A DNA stretch of 20,971 nucleotides from Zeimonas sp036675585 (GTDB lineage: Bacteria > Pseudomonadota > Gammaproteobacteria > Burkholderiales > Burkholderiaceae_E): assembly GCA_036675585.1 (NCBI GenBank), contig JAKFES010000203.1:1-20971 (forward strand), in the 5' to 3' direction. A program made the position numbers and the translations under genes. Positions within the stretch are counted from its first letter, which is position 1, and each line of letters opens with the position of its first letter. The notes under the pieces are model-generated. The model was not told the DNA's origin, did not search any database, and was given only the letters and a program-made list of their open reading frames with translations. Below, in pieces: positions 7,396-15,294 of this stretch.

Positions 7396-8212
7396 CCTCC
7401 TTCAAACCGCCCGGCTCTCGTTCGGCTACGAGCGCCGCGCGCTGACCGATCCGGTCGATCTCGAACTGCACGCCGGCGAACTGCTCGTCGTTCTCGGCCC
7501 CAATGGTTCGGGCAAGAGCACGCTGTTTCGTACGCTGCTCGGTGCGGTGCGGCCGATCGCGGGCTCGGTGCGGTGGGGCGGTCGCTCGATCGCCGAGTTG
7601 AAGCCGCGCGAACTCGCCGCGTGCGTGGCGTGGGTGCCGCAGCACCCGGGTGTCGCGTTCGAGTTCACCGTCGAGGAGTACGTGATGCTCGGGCGGCTGG
7701 GCCGCCTGCCGGCCGGGGCGGCTCCCGGTGCCGCGGATCGGGAAGCGGTAGCGCGCGCGATCGGTCGACTGGGGCTCGACGGGTTCGTTTCGCGTTCGTT
7801 GTCGAGGATGTCGGGCGGGGAGCGACAACTGGCCGCCATCGCGCGTGCGCTCGCGCAGGAAGCTTCGACGCTCGTGCTCGACGAGCCGACGACGAGCCTC
7901 GATTTCGGCAACCAGGGCAGGGTGCTCGACACGCTGCTCGGACTCGCGGCCGACGGCCTGGGCATCGTGTATTCGACGCACGATCCGAACCACGCGCGGC
8001 GCGCCGGCACGCGCGCACTCGTGTACCTGCCGGGAGGCCGGATGCTGGTGGGCGCAGTCGACGAACTGGTCGAGCCGCGCACGCTGTCGCGCGTCTACGG
8101 CGTCGAGGTCGACGGCGCGCGCACCTCCGACGGGCGGCTCGTGCTGGCCGTCGCGTCCGGAGAGTCGTCGCGGGCCCGGACTACCCGCGCAGCGTTGCGC
8201 GGGGCGCCGTAG
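7388..8212 (+). CDS. ABC transporter ATP-binding protein, FecE/BtuD/MolC type
   Basis: This 274-residue cytoplasmic ATPase powers the preceding permease. Walker A GPNGSGKST is at 37-45, the Q-loop Gln85 in WVPQHPG, the ABC signature MSGGERQ at 141-147, Walker B LVLDEPTTSLD from 162 and the switch His198 in STHDPNH. The start is GTG at 7388, which overlaps the permease stop and implies translational coupling. The C-terminal 30 residues are Arg/Ala-rich and poorly conserved. Substrate cannot be read from the ATPase. Its position against a molybdenum enzyme cluster makes a molybdate or related oxyanion importer possible, with siderophore, haem or cobalamin as alternatives. Only 2 bases separate its stop from that of the convergent xdhC-type gene. 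Confidence 0.9.
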   Translation: MTDLLQTARLSFGYERRALTDPVDLELHAGELLVVLGPNGSGKSTLFRTLLGAVRPIAGSVRWGGRSIAELKPRELAACVAWVPQHPGVAFEFTVEEYVMLGRLGRLPAGAAPGAADREAVARAIGRLGLDGFVSRSLSRMSGGERQLAAIARALAQEASTLVLDEPTTSLDFGNQGRVLDTLLGLAADGLGIVYSTHDPNHARRAGTRALVYLPGGRMLVGAVDELVEPRTLSRVYGVEVDGARTSDGRLVLAVASGESSRARTTRAALRGAP

Positions 8213-8214
8213 CG

Positions 8215-9207
8215 TCAGCCGGCGACCGAGCAGGCCTCGTCTTCCTGCGGCGCTTTCTTCTGCGTGGGCGTCACGCCGTTCTTCACCGAAACGATCTCGG
8301 CCAGGATCGCCACCGCGATCTCGGCCGGCGTGCGGCTGCCGATGTGCAGCCCGATCGGCCCGTGCAGGCGATCGATCTCGTCGGCCGACAGGTCGAACAG
8401 CTTCAGCCGTTCGCGCCGCCGCGACGTGTTGCTGCGCGAACCGAGCGCGCCGATGTAGAAGGCGGGCGACTTCAGCGCTTCGAGCAGCGCCAGGTCGTCG
8501 AGCTTCGGATCGTGCGTGAGCGCGACGATCGCGGTGTTCGCATCGGGCTTGAACGCGACGACCGCGTCGTCGGGCATTCCCGGCAGCCACGTGACCAACG
8601 GCATCTCGAGCGTCGAGTAGTATTCCTCGCGCGGATCGCAGATGAAGACCTGGAAGTCGAGCGCCTTCGCCATGTCGGCGAGCACGCGCGAGAGTTGCCC
8701 GGCGCCGATGACGAGCAGCCGGTAGCGCGGACCGAAGACCGCGCGCGCCGTCTTGCCGTCGAAGGCGAAGGCTTCGCCCAGGCGCGCGGGCTCGAGCGTC
8801 GCGTGACCGGTCTCGAGATCGAGCGTTCGGGCGACCAGTTCGTGTCGCGCGGTGCGCTCGAGTACCTGGTCGATCCAGTCGGCGCTGGCGAGCGGCTCCT
8901 GCAGCAGGCGAAGCGTTCCGCCGCACGGCAGGCCGAAGCGCGCCGCCTCGTCCTTGCTGACGCCGTAGAGGATCATCGAGGGTTTGCCGACGCGCTCGCC
9001 GGTGCGCACGCGCTCGATCAGGTCGTCCTCGACGCAACCGCCCGACACCGAGCCGACGACGAGTCCATCGTCGCGCAGCGCGAGCAGTGCGCCCACCGGG
9101 CGCGGCGACGAGCCCCACGTCTCGACGACGGTGATCATCCAGACGCCGCGACCCTCGGCGAACCAGTCGCGCGCGTGTTCGAGCACTTCACGATCCAGGC
9201 TGTCCAT
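8215..9207 (-). CDS. xdhC: XdhC/CoxI-family molybdenum cofactor maturation protein
   Basis: This 330-residue protein belongs to the XdhC family, which binds molybdenum cofactor, promotes its sulfuration and inserts it into xanthine-dehydrogenase-type enzymes; coxI/coxF members do the same for CO dehydrogenase. The N-terminal XdhC/CoxI domain holds VGSVSGGCVEDDL (51-63) and FGLPCGGTL (91-99) with the conserved cysteines. The C-terminal Rossmann domain holds LLVIGAGQLS (164-173), FICDPREEY and GLHIGSRTPAEIAVAI. The ATG at 9207 has an excellent GGAGGAGA site just upstream. It is the last gene on the minus strand of the cox cluster, set off from coxG by a 121-base gap with hairpins, so it may have its own promoter. 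Confidence 0.93.
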   Translation of the reverse strand: MDSLDREVLEHARDWFAEGRGVWMITVVETWGSSPRPVGALLALRDDGLVVGSVSGGCVEDDLIERVRTGERVGKPSMILYGVSKDEAARFGLPCGGTLRLLQEPLASADWIDQVLERTARHELVARTLDLETGHATLEPARLGEAFAFDGKTARAVFGPRYRLLVIGAGQLSRVLADMAKALDFQVFICDPREEYYSTLEMPLVTWLPGMPDDAVVAFKPDANTAIVALTHDPKLDDLALLEALKSPAFYIGALGSRSNTSRRRERLKLFDLSADEIDRLHGPIGLHIGSRTPAEIAVAILAEIVSVKNGVTPTQKKAPQEDEACSVAG

Positions 9208-9328
9208 CGACTCTCCTCCGTTCGGTACGGCCGCCGTTGTCCGATTGTCCCCCTTCGTCGCGCCGCCCCGTGCCGTTCGCACGGGCGGGTCGTGGTCAAC
9301 CGCCCGCCACGACCCGCGGCGCGTTGCC
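9208..9328 (-). promoter_or_regulatory. coxG-xdhC intergenic region with two hairpins
   Basis: This is the only sizeable gap inside the cluster, where the other junctions are 16-20 bases or overlap. Two perfect inverted repeats lie side by side: 9285-9295 with 9307-9317 (11 bp, 11-nt loop) and 9267-9273 with 9279-9285 (7 bp, 5-nt loop). They share base 9285, so they compete slightly or stack. Neither is followed by a T run in the minus direction. They could be a processing or stability element, a weak terminator or an operator near an xdhC promoter. No clear promoter boxes were found. Confidence 0.45.
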
Positions 9329-9940
9329 TCAGGCGCTCCAGTACGCGATCAGCACGGCGATCACGACGATCGCCACGACCCACGGCAACCAGCGCGGGAA
9401 CGCACCGCCGGGTGCACGTTTTCGCGCCGCCTCGAGCGCCGCGCTTCCCGACGCGGCGACGCCTTCGGCCTGGACGTCCGGGGCCGCTTGCGCGACGGGG
9501 GCCTCGCTCACGTGCGCCTCGAAAGCCGTGAAGAAATCCTCGGCGATCTTCGCTGCCGCGCCGTCGATCAGTCGGGAACCGACCTGCGCGAGCTTTCCGC
9601 CGACCTGCGCCTTGGCCGCGTACGCGAGCCGCGTTCCGGCGGCGTCGGGCGAGAGATGCACGTCGGCCGATCCCTTGCCGAACCCGGCGACGCCGCCCTG
9701 GCCGTCGAAGGCGATCGTGTACGACGTGGGTGGAACCACGTTCTCGAGCTTGAGCTTGCCCTTGAAGCGGGCGTTGACCGGCCCGATGCGCATCGCCACC
9801 GTGGCGAGGTACTCGTCGTCGGAGACGCGCTCGAGCGACTCGCATCCGGTGATGCACGCCTTCAGCGTGTCGGGGTCGTTCAGTGCAGCCCAGGTGGTCT
9901 CGCGCGGTGCCGCAATGATTCGTTCGCCTTGCAGGTTCAT
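9329..9940 (-). CDS. coxG: CoxG-family SRPBCC protein with C-terminal membrane anchor
   Basis: This 203-residue protein has an N-terminal CoxG/SRPBCC domain (residues 1-145; IIAAPRETTWAALNDPDTLKACITGCE, VNARFKGKLKLENV, VGGKLAQVGSRLIDGAA). An Ala-rich linker follows, then a single C-terminal membrane helix (184-201, WLPWVVAIVVIAVLIAYW). In CO-oxidising bacteria CoxG recruits the molybdenum enzyme to the cytoplasmic membrane and is linked to electron transfer into the quinone pool. The topology here, a cytoplasmic hydrophobic-cavity domain with a tail anchor, fits that role. Its ATG overlaps the stop of the VWA gene in an ATGA arrangement. The partner enzyme here is form II, so the physiological electron donor is unknown. 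Confidence 0.9.
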   Translation of the reverse strand: MNLQGERIIAAPRETTWAALNDPDTLKACITGCESLERVSDDEYLATVAMRIGPVNARFKGKLKLENVVPPTSYTIAFDGQGGVAGFGKGSADVHLSPDAAGTRLAYAAKAQVGGKLAQVGSRLIDGAAAKIAEDFFTAFEAHVSEAPVAQAAPDVQAEGVAASGSAALEAARKRAPGGAFPRWLPWVVAIVVIAVLIAYWSA

Positions 9941-11148
9941 GTTCGGGATTCCATCGGGTGCTGGATCGGGGCTGCCGGTCGACTCCGGCCCGGGGGCTCG
10001 CGCAGCGCGGCCGCCAGATCGGCCAGGCTCGCCAGATTGTGCACCGGAAGCATCCGGTCGACGTGCGGCAGCAGCGCGCGCACGCCGCTCGCGCGCGGCG
10101 TGAAACCCTCGTAGCGCAGCAGCGGGTTGAGCCAGACGAACTGGTGCGCGAAGCGCGCGAGCCGGGCCGCTTCCTCGCTCAGCGACCCGTGCTCGTCGCG
10201 GTCGAGCCCGTCGGTGACCAGCAGAAGCGCGGCATTTCCGGTCAGGAGCCGACGCGCCCAGCGCCGGTTGAACAGCGCCAGGTTCGAGGCGATGCGCGTG
10301 CCGCCGCGCCAGTCCTGCACGAGCGCGTCGGCCCGCTCGATGGCCACGTCGGGGTCGCGATGCCGCAGGCAGCGCGTGATGTCGGTCAGGCGCGTGCCGA
10401 AGACGAGCGTGTGCACGCGATGGTGGTGCTGCGTCAGGCCGTACGCGTAGTGCAGGAATGCGCGCGCGTAGCGGTCCATCGACCCCGAGATGTCGATCAG
10501 CACGACGAGCGGCGGGACGCGCAGGCGAGGTGCCGAGCGCGGCAGGTCGATCGTGTCGGGCGCGCGCGCGAGCCCGCGCAGCGCACGGCGCAGATCGATG
10601 CGCCCGCGCGACGAGGGCGCCGGCCGACGCGTGCGCAGCGGGCGGACCGGCAGCGGCACCGATTCGGCCAGCCTTCGCGCAATGGCGAACTCGGCCGTCG
10701 ACATGCCCTCGAAATCGGCGTGCTGCAGCCGTTCGCGCTCGGAGAAACCGAGCAGTGCGTCGATGCGCTGCTCGTCGGTTTCGCGTGCCGCCGAGGGCGG
10801 ACGCGGCGGCGCCGGCGGCGACAGCGCCTCCTCGACGCGACGCGGGCGCTGCGGGGGCGCGACGGCGCCGGCGCGACCTTCGACGCGCGGCAGCAGCAGG
10901 TACATCAGCTTTTCGAGCAGCTTCGGGTCGCGCCAGAAAGCGGCGAAAGCCGCATCGAACACCGGCTGCTGCTCGTGGCGATCGATCATGACCGCCGACA
11001 GCGCGGCGTGGACGTCGTCGCGCCGCTGCAGGCCGACGAGTTCCACCGCGGCGATTCCGGCCAGCACGCGATCGGGACCGACCGGCAGGCCGGCGGCGCG
11101 CAGCACGCGTGCGAAGTGCGCCAGGTTGTCGGCGATGCGACCGGCCAT
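9937..11148 (-). CDS. coxE: CoxE-like VWA-domain protein
   Basis: This 403-residue cytoplasmic protein works with the neighbouring MoxR ATPase in maturation of the molybdenum active site. In Oligotropha the CoxD-CoxE pair is needed to build the CODH Cu-S-Mo centre. The N-terminal helical part (1-95) is followed by a Pro/Arg-rich linker. The C-terminal von Willebrand A domain has a complete MIDAS: DISGS at 219-223, Thr284 in GGTRI and Asp313 in VTDGLD. The first Met at 11148 starts a recognisable helical N-terminus. A longer open frame upstream is shadow sequence of the MoxR gene. The gap to the MoxR gene is 20 bases, and the 3' end overlaps coxG by 4 bases. Confidence 0.9.
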   Translation of the reverse strand: MAGRIADNLAHFARVLRAAGLPVGPDRVLAGIAAVELVGLQRRDDVHAALSAVMIDRHEQQPVFDAAFAAFWRDPKLLEKLMYLLLPRVEGRAGAVAPPQRPRRVEEALSPPAPPRPPSAARETDEQRIDALLGFSERERLQHADFEGMSTAEFAIARRLAESVPLPVRPLRTRRPAPSSRGRIDLRRALRGLARAPDTIDLPRSAPRLRVPPLVVLIDISGSMDRYARAFLHYAYGLTQHHHRVHTLVFGTRLTDITRCLRHRDPDVAIERADALVQDWRGGTRIASNLALFNRRWARRLLTGNAALLLVTDGLDRDEHGSLSEEAARLARFAHQFVWLNPLLRYEGFTPRASGVRALLPHVDRMLPVHNLASLADLAAALREPPGRSRPAAPIQHPMESRT

Positions 11149-11168
11149 CGAACGCGTACCGGCCGGCG

Positions 11169-12083
11169 CTACGGCGCTTGCCGTTCGAGGAGGCCCTCGG
11201 CGCGCAGTTCCTCGAGGATCGCCGCGCCGGCACCGCCGTCGATGCGCGCGATGTCGTCCTGGTACTTCAGCAGCACGCCGAGCGTGTCGGACACCGACTG
11301 CGGATCGAGCGACAGCGCATCGAGCGCGATCAGCGCGTTGGCCCAGTCGATGGTCTCGGCGACGCCCGGCGCCTTGAACAGGTCGAGCGCGCGTGCACGC
11401 TGCACGAAGCCGACCACCTGCTGCGAGAGCCGCTCGCCGGCGCCCGAAGCCTTGCGCCGGATGATCTCCAGCTCGCGCGAGGCGTTCGGGTAGTCGACCC
11501 AGGCGTACAGGCATCGGCGCTTCAACGCATCGTGGATCTCGCGCGTGCGGTTCGACGTGATCACGACGATCGGCGGATGTTCGGCGCGGATGGTGCCGAA
11601 CTCGGGGATCGACAGCTGCGATTCGGCGAGGACTTCGAGCAGGAACGCCTCGAACGGCTCGTCGGCGCGGTCGAGCTCGTCGATCAGCAGCACCGGCGAG
11701 GTGGGCTGCGTGAGCGCCTGCAGCAGCGGACGCTCGATGAGCATGTCGCGCGAGTACAGGTTGCGCAACAGGCGCTCGCGGTTCGCTTCGTGGCCCGCCT
11801 CGGCGATCCGGATCTCGAGCATCTGGCGCGCGACGTTCCACTCGTAGGCCGCCGACGCGATGTCGAGCCCTTCGTAGCACTGCAGCCGGATCAGCGGCGC
11901 ATCGAGCGCGCGCGACAGCACCTTCGCCAGCTCGGTCTTGCCGACCCCGGCTTCTCCTTCGAGCAGCAGCGGACGGCCGAGTCGCAGCGCGAGGAACACG
12001 GCCGTCGCGAGCGAACGGCCGGCGAGGTAGTCCTCGCCCGCGAGCAGGGCCAGCGTTTCGTCGACGTCGGTCGGTCGGGCCAT
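11169..12083 (-). CDS. coxD: MoxR-family AAA+ ATPase (CoxD-like)
   Basis: This 304-residue AAA+ ATPase is of the MoxR family. Walker A GEAGVGKT is at 43-50, Walker B LLIDELDRAD at 132-141 with Asp and Glu intact, sensor 1 Asn178 in ITSNRTRE and candidate arginine fingers in LKRRC (189-190). Members paired with VWA proteins act as metal-centre chaperones. CoxD is a partial unfoldase needed for sulfur and copper insertion in CO dehydrogenase. Here it lies directly between coxM and the VWA gene, the classic cox order. The ATG at 12083 has only a weak ribosome site and is 17 bases after the coxM stop, so coupling is likely. Confidence 0.92.
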   Translation of the reverse strand: MARPTDVDETLALLAGEDYLAGRSLATAVFLALRLGRPLLLEGEAGVGKTELAKVLSRALDAPLIRLQCYEGLDIASAAYEWNVARQMLEIRIAEAGHEANRERLLRNLYSRDMLIERPLLQALTQPTSPVLLIDELDRADEPFEAFLLEVLAESQLSIPEFGTIRAEHPPIVVITSNRTREIHDALKRRCLYAWVDYPNASRELEIIRRKASGAGERLSQQVVGFVQRARALDLFKAPGVAETIDWANALIALDALSLDPQSVSDTLGVLLKYQDDIARIDGGAGAAILEELRAEGLLERQAP

Positions 12084-12100
12084 CCGTGTTGGCCGTCGAA

Positions 12101-12895
12101 TCAGCGGCCGAGCGCCTGGCCGACCGCGCGCTGCGCCATGACGGTCACCATCGCCGCCCGGTACTCGGCCGAGCCGTGCAGGTCGCTGTTGCAGCGCGCC
12201 GGGTCGATGCGCAGCTTGTCGATCGCTTCGGGCCGGAAGTCGTTGGCGAGGGCCTGCTCCATTTCCGGGACGCGGAACGCGTAGGGCCCTGCGCCGGTGA
12301 CGGCGACGCGCACGCCGGCGCCGCTCTTCGCGACGAAGACGCCGACGAGTGCGAAGCGCGACGCCGGCTGGGGCAGCTTGACGTAGGCGGCGCTTCGCAC
12401 GACGGGAAAGTGCACGGCGACGATCAGCTCGCCCGGCTCGAGCGCGGTCGTGAACAGGTCGACGAAGAACGCGTCGGCGCCGATCGTGCGCCGGTCGGTC
12501 TCGATCTTCGCGTCCAGCCCCAGTACGGCCGCCGGGTAATCGGCCGCCGGATCGGCGTTGGCGATCGAGCCCCCGATCGTTCCCTGGTTGCGCACCATCG
12601 GGTCGCCGATCGCTTCGGCCAGATCGGCGAGCGCGGGGATCGCGTTGCGCACCTCGGGCGAACGCGCCACTTCGGCGTGGCGCGTCATCGACCCGATGCG
12701 CAGCGACGAGCCCTGCTGCGAGATGCCGCGAAGATCGCCGATCGACGCCAGGTCGACGAGCGTGCTCGCCGAGGCCAGGCGCAGCTTCATCGCCTGCACC
12801 AGGCTTTGTCCGCCGGCGAGGTAGCGGGTGTCGGCGCTGCTCGCGTGAACGGCGTCGGGCACGCTGGCGGGTCGCTGGTATTCGAATCCGTACAT
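12101..12895 (-). CDS. coxM: FAD-binding subunit of CO-dehydrogenase-family molybdenum hydroxylase
   Basis: This 264-residue flavoprotein subunit passes electrons from the 2Fe-2S centres to FAD and on to an acceptor. Both FAD signatures of CoxM are present: AGGQSL at 27-32 and TIGGSIANADPAADYPA from 106. The C-terminal CO_deh_flav_C region (YVKLPQPASRFALVGVFV) is present. The length is at the short end of the family, but no domain is missing. The ATG at 12895 has GGAGA 7-11 bases upstream and follows the coxL stop after 16 bases. The gene lies third in order, after S and L. Confidence 0.94.
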   Translation of the reverse strand: MYGFEYQRPASVPDAVHASSADTRYLAGGQSLVQAMKLRLASASTLVDLASIGDLRGISQQGSSLRIGSMTRHAEVARSPEVRNAIPALADLAEAIGDPMVRNQGTIGGSIANADPAADYPAAVLGLDAKIETDRRTIGADAFFVDLFTTALEPGELIVAVHFPVVRSAAYVKLPQPASRFALVGVFVAKSGAGVRVAVTGAGPYAFRVPEMEQALANDFRPEAIDKLRIDPARCNSDLHGSAEYRAAMVTVMAQRAVGQALGR

Positions 12896-12911
12896 GTTCT
12901 GGTCTCCTCGT

Positions 12912-15278
12912 TCAGCGTGCCGCGTTGGCGATGCGCCAGACGCGCTCGGCCGTTGCGGGCATCGGGACGTCGGCCACGCCGAGCGCGTCGGTGAGCGCGT
13001 TGATGAATGCCGGCGGCGCGCCGATCGCACCCGCTTCGCCGCATCCCTTCACGCCGAGCGGATTGTGCGTGCAGGGCGTCACCGTGGTGTCGACGACGAA
13101 CTTCGGCAGGTCATCGGCGCGCGGCAGCGTGTAGTCCATCAGCGAGCCGGTGAGCAGCTGCCCCGATTCCGGGTCGTAGGCGCACCCTTCGAGCATCGCC
13201 TGCCCGAGTCCCTGCGCGACGCCACCGTGGACCTGTCCTTCGACGATCATCGGGTTCACCACGTTGCCGAAATCGTCGACGGCAACGAACTGCACGACGC
13301 GCGTGCGCCCCGTCTGCGGGTCGATCTCGACTTCGCAGATGTGCGAGCCGGCCGGGAACGTGAAGTTGCTCGGATCGTAGAACGCGTTCTCGTTCAGGCC
13401 CGGTTCGAGCTTGTCGAGCGGGTAGTTGTGCGGGACGTAGGCGCTCAACGCGACCTGCGCGAACGCAAGCGTGCGATCGGTGCCCGCGACGCGAAACTCG
13501 CCGTTGGCGAACTCGATGTCGCTGTCGGACGCCTCGAGCATGTGCGCGGCGATCTTCTTGCCTTTCGCGATGACCTTGTCGACCGCCATCACGATCGCGG
13601 TGCCGCCGACCGACAGCGAACGGCTGCCGTACGTTCCCATCCCGAAGGGGATGCGTCCGGTGTCGCCGTGCACGATCTCGACGTTCTCGACCGGCAATCC
13701 GAGCTTGGCGGCGACGACCTGCGCGAACGTCGTCTCGTGGCCCTGGCCGTGGCTGTGCGCCCCGGTGAATACGGTGACCGTGCCGGTGGGGTGCACGCGG
13801 ACCTCGCCGGCCTCGAACAGCCCGGCGCGCGCACCGAGCGCGCCCGCGATGTTCGACGGCGCGATTCCGCACGCCTCGATGTAGCAGGAGTAGCCCAGCC
13901 CGCGCAGCATGCCGCGTGCGGCGGCCTCCTTCTTGCGTGCCTCGAAGCCCGCCACGTCGGCGAGGTGTTGCGCCTTGTCGAGCGATGCGGCGTAGCCGCC
14001 GATGTCGTAGGTGAGCCCGACCGGTGTGGTGTGCGGGAACTCGGTGATGAAGTTGCGCCGGCGGATCTCGGCCGGATCCATCTTCAGGTCGCGCGCGCAG
14101 CGCTCGGCCATTCGCTCGACCACGTACGTCGCTTCGGGCCGTCCGGCACCCCGGTACGCGTCGATCGGCGCCGTATTGGTGAACATCGCCTTCACCTCGA
14201 CGTAGATCGCCGGCGTGCGGTACTGCCCGGCGAGCAGCGTTCCGTAGAGGATGGTCGGTACCGCGGTGGAGAAGGTCGACAGGTAGGCGCCCAGGTTCGC
14301 GATCGTGCTCACGCGCATCGCCAGGAAATGGCCCTGGTCGTCGAGCGCCATCTCGGCGGTGGTCACGTGGTCGCGACCGTGCGCGTCGCTCAGGAACGAC
14401 TCGCTGCGTTCGGCGGTCCACTTGATCGGGCGGCCGACGCGCTTCGAAGCCCACACCAGTGCCGTTTCCTCGGGGTAGAGGAAGATCTTCGAGCCGAACC
14501 CGCCGCCGACGTCGGGCGCGATCACCCGTACTTTCGACTCGGGCAGCCCGAGCACGAACGCGCACATCAGCAGCCGCTCGACGTGCGGATTCTGGTTCGC
14601 CACGTACAGCGTGTAGCTGTCGTCGTGCTTCGAGTACACCGCGTTGGCCGCGCGCGGCTCGAGCGCGTTCGGGATCAGCCGGTTGTTGATGAAGTCGAGC
14701 CGGCTGACGTGCGCGGCTGTCGCGAATGCCGCTTCCACCGCCGCCTTGTCGCCGTGTCCCCAGTCGTAGCAGACGTTGCCCGGCGCGTCGTCGTGGACGT
14801 TGACCGGCGCGCGGTCGGCGCTGCGCAGGTCGATCACCGCCGGCAGGACCTCGTAGTCGATCTCGATGCGTTCGGCGGCGTCCTTGGCCTGCAGCACCGT
14901 TTCGGCGACGACGAGCGCGACCGCGTCGCCGACGTAGCGCGCCTTGCCTTGCGCGAGCACCGGGTGCGGCGGCTCCTTCATCGGCGAGCCGTCCTTGCTG
15001 TGGATCAGCCAGCCGCACGGCAGGCCGCCCACTTTCGCCTCCGCCAGATCGGCGCCGGTGAAGATCTCGACCACGCCGGGCGCTTCCCTGGCGCGCGACG
15101 TGTCGATCGAGACGATGCGCGCATGCGCGTGCGGCGAGCGCAGGAACACGCCGTAGGTCTGGCCGTGCATCACGACGTCGTCGGTGTACTGGCCCGCGCC
15201 GGTGAGGAAGCGCCGGTCTTCGCGCCGCGGCAGCGATTGGCCGATCGGGGAGGCCGGGGAAGTGGACAGGTCTGTCAT
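12912..15278 (-). CDS. coxL: Molybdopterin catalytic subunit, form II CoxL-like
   Basis: This 788-residue catalytic subunit of the xanthine dehydrogenase/CO dehydrogenase superfamily has a hammerhead N-terminal domain (RREDRRFLTGAGQYTDD) and a molybdopterin-binding domain. Visible cofactor motifs are VGGGFGSK at 257-264, GQGHETTFAQ near 511-520 and GCGEAGAIG near 745-753 with the catalytic Glu748. The diagnostic loop at 374-380 reads AYRGAGR. True (form I) CO dehydrogenase has AYxCSFR there, with the Cys that binds copper. This protein lacks that Cys, so it is form II and CO oxidation should not be assumed. It could oxidise an aldehyde, an N-heterocycle or another small carbonyl compound. No signal peptide is seen, so it is cytoplasmic. 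It starts 16 bases after the coxS stop. Confidence 0.93.
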   Translation of the reverse strand: MTDLSTSPASPIGQSLPRREDRRFLTGAGQYTDDVVMHGQTYGVFLRSPHAHARIVSIDTSRAREAPGVVEIFTGADLAEAKVGGLPCGWLIHSKDGSPMKEPPHPVLAQGKARYVGDAVALVVAETVLQAKDAAERIEIDYEVLPAVIDLRSADRAPVNVHDDAPGNVCYDWGHGDKAAVEAAFATAAHVSRLDFINNRLIPNALEPRAANAVYSKHDDSYTLYVANQNPHVERLLMCAFVLGLPESKVRVIAPDVGGGFGSKIFLYPEETALVWASKRVGRPIKWTAERSESFLSDAHGRDHVTTAEMALDDQGHFLAMRVSTIANLGAYLSTFSTAVPTILYGTLLAGQYRTPAIYVEVKAMFTNTAPIDAYRGAGRPEATYVVERMAERCARDLKMDPAEIRRRNFITEFPHTTPVGLTYDIGGYAASLDKAQHLADVAGFEARKKEAAARGMLRGLGYSCYIEACGIAPSNIAGALGARAGLFEAGEVRVHPTGTVTVFTGAHSHGQGHETTFAQVVAAKLGLPVENVEIVHGDTGRIPFGMGTYGSRSLSVGGTAIVMAVDKVIAKGKKIAAHMLEASDSDIEFANGEFRVAGTDRTLAFAQVALSAYVPHNYPLDKLEPGLNENAFYDPSNFTFPAGSHICEVEIDPQTGRTRVVQFVAVDDFGNVVNPMIVEGQVHGGVAQGLGQAMLEGCAYDPESGQLLTGSLMDYTLPRADDLPKFVVDTTVTPCTHNPLGVKGCGEAGAIGAPPAFINALTDALGVADVPMPATAERVWRIANAAR

Positions 15279-15294
15279 GGCATCCTCCGCGCGT

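Noticed and set aside
6352..8212. Firm assignment of the permease/ATPase pair as an iron-siderophore transporter
   Set aside because: The FecCD family label does not define the substrate. There is no TonB receptor, siderophore gene or Fur-like box nearby, and the neighbourhood concerns a molybdenum enzyme.
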